A stretch of DNA of 28,167 nucleotides from a virus: the IMG/VR virus record IMGVR_UViG_3300050821_004647, positions 1 through 28,167 of that record. One strand, 5' to 3'. The notes under the pieces were generated by a model. That model was not told the origin of the DNA, ran no database searches, and saw only the letters and a program-made list of their open reading frames with translations. This document shows, one piece after another, positions 23,633 to 28,167 of this stretch. Every line of letters begins with the position of its first letter. Within the stretch, counting starts at the first letter, position 1. The position numbers were made by a program, and so were the translations under genes.

Positions 23633-24087
23633 AGGCCGATCCGAGTTCCGCGGCTGTCGATCGTCAGCACCTGGCGGCGCGGCGTCTTGCCCTCGACTGC
23701 AATGCCCAGGTGTACCCACACGGCGCCGCCGACGCGCTCGTAAATCAGCTGGTCGAATTGCAGATAGGATTTGTCCAGCGCCTGGCAGATCTCCATCGGC
23801 GTACCGAACGCCGGTGCCGTGAAGTCGCACGCCAGGCCCTCCAGGTGCGCGCTGTTGCTGGCGCCGCCGACTGCCCGGTTCAACGACTGGCAGCGGTAGC
23901 CGCTGGAAATGACCATCGCAGCGCCGCCCAGCTCCAGGCGCACCAGCTCGTTAAATTTCGCCAGGCGCCGCAGGTTGGCGACGATGGCCGGCGCCGGCCT
24001 ATTGTCGATAGAGAGGGACCGCGCCTTGTCGCTGCGCGTGAATTCCTCCAGCGTGAAATGCGCGGTCAGTGGTGTGGTGGTTGTCAT
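23623..24087 (-). CDS. endolysin, M15-type peptidase
   Basis: A 154-aa peptidoglycan peptidase of the M15 (D-Ala-D-Ala carboxypeptidase-like, PF08291 type) family. It has LTAHFTLEEFTRSDKAR, the SGYRCQSLN block, the zinc motif SAHLEGLACDF (SxHxxGxAxD) and the second His in VHLGI. P2 gene K encodes an unrelated lysozyme-type enzyme, so this is a functional swap at the same place. The ATG at 24087 overlaps the preceding stop as ATGA, with GGGGA upstream. No signal peptide, so it needs the holins for export. Confidence 0.92.
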   Translation of the reverse strand: MTTTTPLTAHFTLEEFTRSDKARSLSIDNRPAPAIVANLRRLAKFNELVRLELGGAAMVISSGYRCQSLNRAVGGASNSAHLEGLACDFTAPAFGTPMEICQALDKSYLQFDQLIYERVGGAVWVHLGIAVEGKTPRRQVLTIDSRGTRIGLWN

Positions 24088-24353
24088 TGAAATCCCCGAA
24101 TGATGTTGGCGACATTGCCCTGGGCGCGATGCACCAGGACACACAAAGTAAAAGCGATGCTGGCCGTGCCGAAGGAGACGCGGCCATGGTCGAGCAGGAT
24201 CTCCAGGGCGCTGGTGCCGGTTGCGACAATCAGCAGCCAAGCCACCACGGAGATGTGGAAACGGTGATTCGCCAAGCCGCGCCGGTAGCACAGCAGCCGC
24301 AGGCAGGTGCTGGCGTAAGACAGCAGCGCCAGCAAGGTCAGAGTTTTAGTCAT
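24084..24353 (-). CDS. holin-type membrane protein (3-TM type)
   Basis: An 89-aa membrane protein with three hydrophobic stretches: LTLLALLSYASTCLRLLCY (about 5-23), ISVVAWLLIVATGTSALEIL (about 34-53) and FGTASIAFTLCVLVHRA (about 61-77). This matches the putative 3-TM phage holin family found next to P2-type lysis genes. It has AAGGATGG 7-14 bases before the ATG and overlaps the preceding gene by 8 bases. It should form the membrane hole that releases the endolysin, or be the antiholin partner of the gene upstream. Confidence 0.8.
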   Translation of the reverse strand: MTKTLTLLALLSYASTCLRLLCYRRGLANHRFHISVVAWLLIVATGTSALEILLDHGRVSFGTASIAFTLCVLVHRAQGNVANIIRGFQ

Positions 24354-24702
24354 GGCCGCCATCCTTGCGCAGCCAGGCCGGCAGCTCAATGGTTTTAATC
24401 AGGTCGATGCCGTGCAGCGTCAGGGCAATGGCCGCCGCCGACGCGAAGAAGGCGGCCACGCCCGATTGCTTCAACGGCGTATTGCTGATGACCTCGGGTG
24501 CGGCCAGGTAGCCAATTGCCAGGGAAATGACCATGTACGCCAGGCGTTGCAGGACCGGCAGGTTCTTGCTGGAGATCGCCACCAGCGTGGCGCCGGCGAA
24601 AGCGCCAATCAGCGCGTTACCGTCAATGCCGGGGAACAGCGTCGACAAGCCGATGCTGGCGGCGCTGGTGACGACCAGGGTGGTGGTGCTGGGTTCTGCC
24701 AT
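24346..24702 (-). CDS. holin-type membrane protein
   Basis: A 118-aa protein with several hydrophobic helices (LIGAFAGATLVAI, LAYMVISLAIGYLAAPEVI, SGVAAFFASAAAIALTLHG) and a short charged C-terminal tail ending KDGGHD. The pattern fits the P2-type putative holin family found between X and the endolysin. Two holin-like genes are next to each other; which is holin and which antiholin cannot be told from sequence. Confidence 0.8.
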   Translation of the reverse strand: MAEPSTTTLVVTSAASIGLSTLFPGIDGNALIGAFAGATLVAISSKNLPVLQRLAYMVISLAIGYLAAPEVISNTPLKQSGVAAFFASAAAIALTLHGIDLIKTIELPAWLRKDGGHD

Positions 24703-24718
24703 AGATAGAATCTCTCGG

Positions 24719-24928
24719 TTAATCCCACAGGCTGATGACCTGGGCGGTTTTAGTAGGGGTTGCGGTTGGTTCCGGCAGGGTTACTAGAAGGCCGTGCGGC
24801 AGGATCGGCCCATAGTCAGCTAGGCCGGGATTGAGTTCGAGCGCCGCCTCGACCACATTGGCGGTGGCGCCCAGGTGCCGCCAGCACAGCAGGTCCAGCG
24901 TGTCGTGCTGTTGGGCGCGTACCTGCAT
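24719..24928 (-). CDS. X: tail protein gpX (LysM-like)
   Basis: A 69-aa P2 gpX homologue (P2 X is 67 aa). The motif VRAQQHDTLDLLCWRHLGAT is the LysM-like signature of this tail protein, followed by VVEAALELNPGLADYG. The start ATG at 24928 shares one base with the L stop (TGATG), which indicates coupling. The frame is open 18 residues further upstream but that overlaps L. Confidence 0.93.
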   Translation of the reverse strand: MQVRAQQHDTLDLLCWRHLGATANVVEAALELNPGLADYGPILPHGLLVTLPEPTATPTKTAQVISLWD

Positions 24929-25422
24929 CAGATCAGCTCGACTGTCATGTGGGACCGGCCAATAATGTCGGCAATGGCCCAATGGGTGTTACGGCGCTGC
25001 TCGGCTGGCGCGTTGTCCAGCGCTTCCATCATCTTTTTATCCGACATGGAAGAGGCGGTGCTGTCGAAGTCGCGGTAACGCTCGGTGAGATCGGCCTTGG
25101 CCCAGCAGTAGACGGCGCGCCGGTAGTGGGCAATGTTGACGCTTTCACGATTGACTCGATCCGCCGGCACAGCGGCCAGCGAGGCGAAGCCGGCGCCGAT
25201 CTGTAACAGCTTCCAGTCGCGTAGCTCGGCATTGACGTGCAGGACGGCGGCGACAATGGCCTGCGTCAGTCGCGCACTGGTGACAGTGCCGTCTAATCTC
25301 ATGTTGTCGCGCATGTCCTGCAAGACGATATCAGGATAGAAACCATCGTTTTCCACGCTGCCGGCTTCCGGCAAGCTGACAGCACCACCGGCAGAGGGCG
25401 GCGCGAAGGCTATAAAACTCAT
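24928..25422 (-). CDS. L: head completion/stabilisation protein gpL
   Basis: A 164-aa homologue of P2 gpL (169 aa), needed to complete filled heads. It starts MSFIAFAPPSAGG and has NDGFYPDIVLQDMRDNMRLD and the typical HYRRAVYCWAKADLTERYRD. I use the ATG at 25422; an ATG at 25485 in the same frame would add 21 residues in the M-L gap. A weak GAAAG is upstream. Overlaps X by one base. Confidence 0.92.
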   Translation of the reverse strand: MSFIAFAPPSAGGAVSLPEAGSVENDGFYPDIVLQDMRDNMRLDGTVTSARLTQAIVAAVLHVNAELRDWKLLQIGAGFASLAAVPADRVNRESVNIAHYRRAVYCWAKADLTERYRDFDSTASSMSDKKMMEALDNAPAEQRRNTHWAIADIIGRSHMTVELI

Positions 25423-25476
25423 ATGGGGTTCTTTCGTTATAAATCGGCGGTGGGCGGGCGTCAGAAAGGAATCGCA

Positions 25477-25489
25477 ATGATTCAATCAT
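25477..25489. repeat. 13-bp palindrome in the M-L gap
   Basis: ATGATTCAATCAT is a perfect inverted repeat in the 101-base gap between M and L, the largest gap in this part of the late operon. It has no T run. It could be a short RNA hairpin or a protein site; nothing else supports a role. Confidence 0.3.
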
Positions 25490-25523
25490 CGACCCGCGCC
25501 GCCGTGCGCCAGGGGGTGCTCGT

Positions 25524-26237
25524 TTAGCCAGGTACGGCTTTTACTATTCGTGTGCGCAAGCGATCCATCGTCTGTTTCACACCCACGCCAGGGAACAGCG
25601 TTACGGCCCGCTCCATCAGCGCGTGGGCCGCTTCCGCCTGCGGTAGCTGTGACGCCTTCAACAGTTCGGCGCCGTCCCGGTCGAGAACAGCCAGCATCGC
25701 GTAAGCGTTGGCTTTTAACAATTTGGCGCGGGCCTGGTCCGGTGCGTCGCAGTGTTCGGTCAGTTGCTGCACCTGGGTCAACATCTCAATAGCGAGAATG
25801 GGATCGCCGACCAGCTTGCCCTTGAGGAATGCGGCAGAAAACTCATCCAGCAACATCGTCGGAATATCGCGATTGAACTGGTCCGGCAGCGTCAGCTTAT
25901 GAGTCACGGCGTAGCGCGCCATCTCGACCGCTCGCGCATACTCGCCGCAGTCGATATGCCACACCAGGAGCGCGGTAAAAACATCGTCCTGACCGCCGTT
26001 GCCCTTGGATAGCACGCCGTCAATCCAGTCCTGGTATTCGGGCAGCAATGTCGCCTTGACCTCGATCTTGCGTTCCATGGACTGGATAGCGCTCAAGCTG
26101 CGGCGGTCGTTCGCCAGTTTATAAAGCATCATCTCGTAGGCGCTGCCGCCGGTCATTCCGCCAGGGGCGGCGTCGGCGGCGGCGCGCTCGGCCAGGATGC
26201 GGGTCTTGTGGCGCTGGGCAGGAGAAAGATTGTCCAC
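25524..26237 (-). CDS. M: small terminase subunit gpM
   Basis: A 237-aa homologue of P2 gpM (247 aa), the small terminase subunit and endonuclease. The start is most likely the GTG at 26237, one base after the capsid stop, giving VDNLSPAQRHKTRILAERAA, which matches the SPAQRH start of P2 M. The block YEMMLYKLANDRRSLSAIQS and the C-terminal TPR-like helices (QLPQAEAAHALMERAVTLFP) are typical. A frame up to 26336 exists but overlaps N. With the large subunit gpP, outside the window, it packages DNA. Confidence 0.92.
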   Translation of the reverse strand: MDNLSPAQRHKTRILAERAAADAAPGGMTGGSAYEMMLYKLANDRRSLSAIQSMERKIEVKATLLPEYQDWIDGVLSKGNGGQDDVFTALLVWHIDCGEYARAVEMARYAVTHKLTLPDQFNRDIPTMLLDEFSAAFLKGKLVGDPILAIEMLTQVQQLTEHCDAPDQARAKLLKANAYAMLAVLDRDGAELLKASQLPQAEAAHALMERAVTLFPGVGVKQTMDRLRTRIVKAVPG

Positions 26238-26238
26238 G

Positions 26239-27243
26239 TTAGGCCGCCAGGACGATATTTTCCAGCACGGCGCCCAGGCCCAGATCCTCGACCACATAGG
26301 CGTCGTTGGACGATTCGTAGTTTTCGATGCGGTCACGCTCGGGCTTTTCGACTACCCGGCGCCGGCGTGCCGACTCTTGCCAGTAGATCGACAGGTTGTC
26401 GAGGCGTGTAGTGAAAATCGTGTTATCCGGGAAGAACGGCACGGCGATGGCCGGCAGGCCACCTATTCTCTTCTGGCTGATGACGATATCGGCCGCCAGC
26501 GTTTCGGTCGGCGCCTGCTTGGTGTTCACCAGCGGGAAATACTTGTCGTGCATCAGGTTGCGGCTGACGATCACCACCAGACCGGTATCTTTCTGATACC
26601 AGGGATCGAGCAGATTAATCGCGTCGTACACAGCCGCGTCCAGATTCGCGTAGTCGCCGCCGGCGCCGATGACAAGCTTGCCGGCTTCCTTGCCTTCATG
26701 CATGACGCGCTGCGGGGCCTGTTCGCGGTAGTGCTGCAACCAACCCTTGTTGACGTCCTGGAGCATCGGATTCTTGTCGATATCCGTATCGGCCGCCACG
26801 GTGCGGCCATGGAAGCCAATCATCATGCGGTCCAGCGCCTGGCGCTGCAAAATAGCGTTGGCGAGTCGCTGCTGGAAATCGGGGAACTTGGCCCAGGCGT
26901 CCAAGGTTTGATATTTGACGTGCGTATCGAAGTTCGTTTTTTCGCAACGATAACCCTTGCCGTCCAGGGCAGTCAGATCTCGGGTCTTGCGGTCGCCCTT
27001 GTCGGTATTGGTACGGCTGGCAGTTGGACCGGAAACGCCCAGACCAACCTTTTCGCCCTCCTGTTCGGATACGCCGATGACATTGATGCTCTTCAAAAAT
27101 TCGCTGGATTCCTGGATCTTGGTTTCCAGCTTTTGCTGCACGCTGGGCGCAACGCCAAAGGTCTTGGCGACGTTGCCGGTGTCGTTCAACTGCGCCAGGC
27201 GGGCAGTGTATTTGTCGAAGGCGACGCGGGTGATTTTTTTCAT
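26239..27243 (-). CDS. N: major capsid protein gpN
   Basis: A 334-aa P2 N-family capsid protein (P2 N is 357 aa). It starts MKKITRVAFDKYTARLAQLN and has the conserved RCEKTNFDTHVKYQTLDAWA and MMIGFHGRTVAADTD blocks, and a C terminus of NYESSNDAYVVEDLGLGAVL. AGGAG is 11 bases before the ATG. In P2 the N-terminal part is cut by gpO, whose gene lies 61 bases upstream here. Confidence 0.97.
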   Translation of the reverse strand: MKKITRVAFDKYTARLAQLNDTGNVAKTFGVAPSVQQKLETKIQESSEFLKSINVIGVSEQEGEKVGLGVSGPTASRTNTDKGDRKTRDLTALDGKGYRCEKTNFDTHVKYQTLDAWAKFPDFQQRLANAILQRQALDRMMIGFHGRTVAADTDIDKNPMLQDVNKGWLQHYREQAPQRVMHEGKEAGKLVIGAGGDYANLDAAVYDAINLLDPWYQKDTGLVVIVSRNLMHDKYFPLVNTKQAPTETLAADIVISQKRIGGLPAIAVPFFPDNTIFTTRLDNLSIYWQESARRRRVVEKPERDRIENYESSNDAYVVEDLGLGAVLENIVLAA

Positions 27244-27304
27244 GTAAGTAAGGCTCCTGAATGTATGGGCGGTAATCGTGTTGGGGTGGGATGGCCGGCG
27301 CCGA

Positions 27305-28120
27305 TCAACAGTCGGTTTCCATCAAGCCGTCGCCGCCGGTCGCGGCAGGCCGGTGCAAGGGGTTCGCATCGGTGGATTCGACCTGCTGCCGGAATGCCGC
27401 GAAGTCTTCGGTCGTTTGCTTCAGGGCCGCTTCTAGCGTGTCGACGCGCTTCTTTTCTTCCGCGAATTCATCCGCGCTCAGATTCGCATGCGTTGCCAGC
27501 GTCTCGATGGCGCCGACCAGCTCACCGAAGCGCGCATCGTCGCCGGCGGTCTTGGTAGAAAAGCGGTTCAACAGGTTTTTAAAGGTGTCGGACAATTTGA
27601 TTCCTTCGGTTTCAGGTTGGAGAATTTCCTCGAATTCCAGCGTTGTTTCTTCCGCAACCGAAAACAGGTTGCCGGTGTTCTTGGTGGCGAACGATAAAAC
27701 CTCAGTGCCGAGGCTGGCGGGACTGTCGGTCACGGCCAGGCCGACCAGGTAGGCTTCGCCGGTGTCGGAGAATTTCGGATTGATTTCGATGCTGGTGTAG
27801 ATTTTCTGGCGCGCCTTGTTCATGGCGACCAGTTCCGGCGTGGGCGAGATCTGCGCGTACAACGCCAGCTTCTTGACGCCGCCCAGCTCGACTTCCTCGG
27901 CTTTGACTGCCGTCACATCGCCATAGGCTTTGAAGGCGCCATCTGCCCAGGTGCTGCGCAGATGCTCGACCCAGATACGGGCGCCATACACCTGCGGGTC
28001 AAAATTGGCGGCCATCTGTTCAATGAAAGCGCGGTCGATGACACGGCCGTCAGTGGTGGCGCCTTCGACGGCGACGCGGAAGAATTTGGATTTTGGAGCG
28101 GTGGAGGTCGTCTTTGCCAT
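27305..28120 (-). CDS. O: capsid scaffold and protease gpO
   Basis: A 271-aa homologue of P2 gpO (284 aa), which scaffolds the procapsid and then cleaves capsid proteins. The N-terminal serine-protease part has counterparts of the P2 catalytic triad: D24 (GATTDGR), H53 (WVEHLR) and S110 (IYTSIEINPKF). The C-terminal half is the scaffold, with a coiled coil of LSADEFAEEKKRVDTLEAAL and more. Gene O is divergent from P in P2; P would be just right of the window edge. Confidence 0.96.
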   Translation of the reverse strand: MAKTTSTAPKSKFFRVAVEGATTDGRVIDRAFIEQMAANFDPQVYGARIWVEHLRSTWADGAFKAYGDVTAVKAEEVELGGVKKLALYAQISPTPELVAMNKARQKIYTSIEINPKFSDTGEAYLVGLAVTDSPASLGTEVLSFATKNTGNLFSVAEETTLEFEEILQPETEGIKLSDTFKNLLNRFSTKTAGDDARFGELVGAIETLATHANLSADEFAEEKKRVDTLEAALKQTTEDFAAFRQQVESTDANPLHRPAATGGDGLMETDC

Positions 28121-28167
28121 GGTGTCGGTATTTTGGGAAGTTCGAATACCGCCATGGTCGGCGTTGC

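Larger units (their letters stand above)
1036..28167. mobile_element. P2-like prophage, left part
   Basis: From just after guaA to the right edge the gene content is that of a P2-type myophage: integrase, gpA replication protein, Ogr, immunity repressor, and the late genes D U T E/E' FII FI G H I J W V S R, a lysis cassette, X, L, M, N and O in P2 order. The left boundary is inferred from guaA ending at 1035 and the integrase facing away from it. The exact attL core cannot be set because the right junction is not in the window. All structural frames are open, so this part of the prophage looks intact. Confidence 0.93.

Noticed and set aside
26197-27558. 453-codon plus-strand frame opposite N and M
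   Set aside because: It lies antisense to the well-conserved capsid and terminase genes. Its sequence is Arg/Gly/Val-rich shadow composition without a recognised domain.

Overview
The window is the left end of a P2-like temperate phage (Peduovirus type, family of Ralstonia/Burkholderia P2 relatives) integrated just downstream of guaA in a Gram-negative host, most likely a betaproteobacterium of the Burkholderiales. This host call rests on the guaA sequence, the GC-rich codon use and the phage type; I cannot run a search to fix genus. Bases 1-1035 are the 3' two-thirds of guaA. Everything from about 1036 to the right edge is prophage. The right end (expected genes P and Q, attR) is outside the window.

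Layout. (1) 1036-2550: terminator, catggtat-type repeats and a tyrosine integrase (+). (2) 2525-7791: one leftward early operon, reading from right to left: 41-aa leader ORF, ogr, several small unknown genes, the HUH replication endonuclease gpA, two more small genes, a C5 cytosine methyltransferase, and an AlpA-type regulator that overlaps the 3' end of int tail-to-tail. Most junctions are ATGA or near-touching overlaps, so translational coupling is likely. (3) 7794-8645: the lysogeny switch, with two palindromic operators, one placed exactly between the -35 and -10 of the leftward promoter, and a divergent Cro/CI-type repressor. (4) 8786-8998: a diverged copy of the 3' tail of gene D. (5) 9012-20991: the leftward tail operon in P2 order read right to left (V W J I H G FI FII E/E' T U D), including the conserved T TTT TTG slippery site that makes gpE+E'. 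(6) 21292-22267: a low-GC cassette on the opposite strand between V and S, with its own promoter, a small fibronectin-III-like protein, an orphan IS5-type (DUF4096) transposase N-terminal domain and a terminator that lies inside gene S. (7) 22147-28120: tail completion (S, R), nested Rz/Rz1, an M15 peptidase endolysin, two small membrane proteins (holin candidates), and X, L, M, N, O (tail X, head completion, small terminase, capsid, scaffold/protease).

How it works together. The repressor at 7848 should silence the leftward early promoter. Because ogr is the second reading frame behind that promoter, the late-gene activator would be directly under immunity control, unlike P2, where ogr follows D. 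On induction, gpA starts rolling-circle replication and Ogr turns on late promoters. The methyltransferase may modify phage DNA. The most unusual points are the opposite-strand cassette between V and S, its terminator embedded in S, the D-tail duplicate beside the switch, and a fully open alternative frame across the methyltransferase gene.
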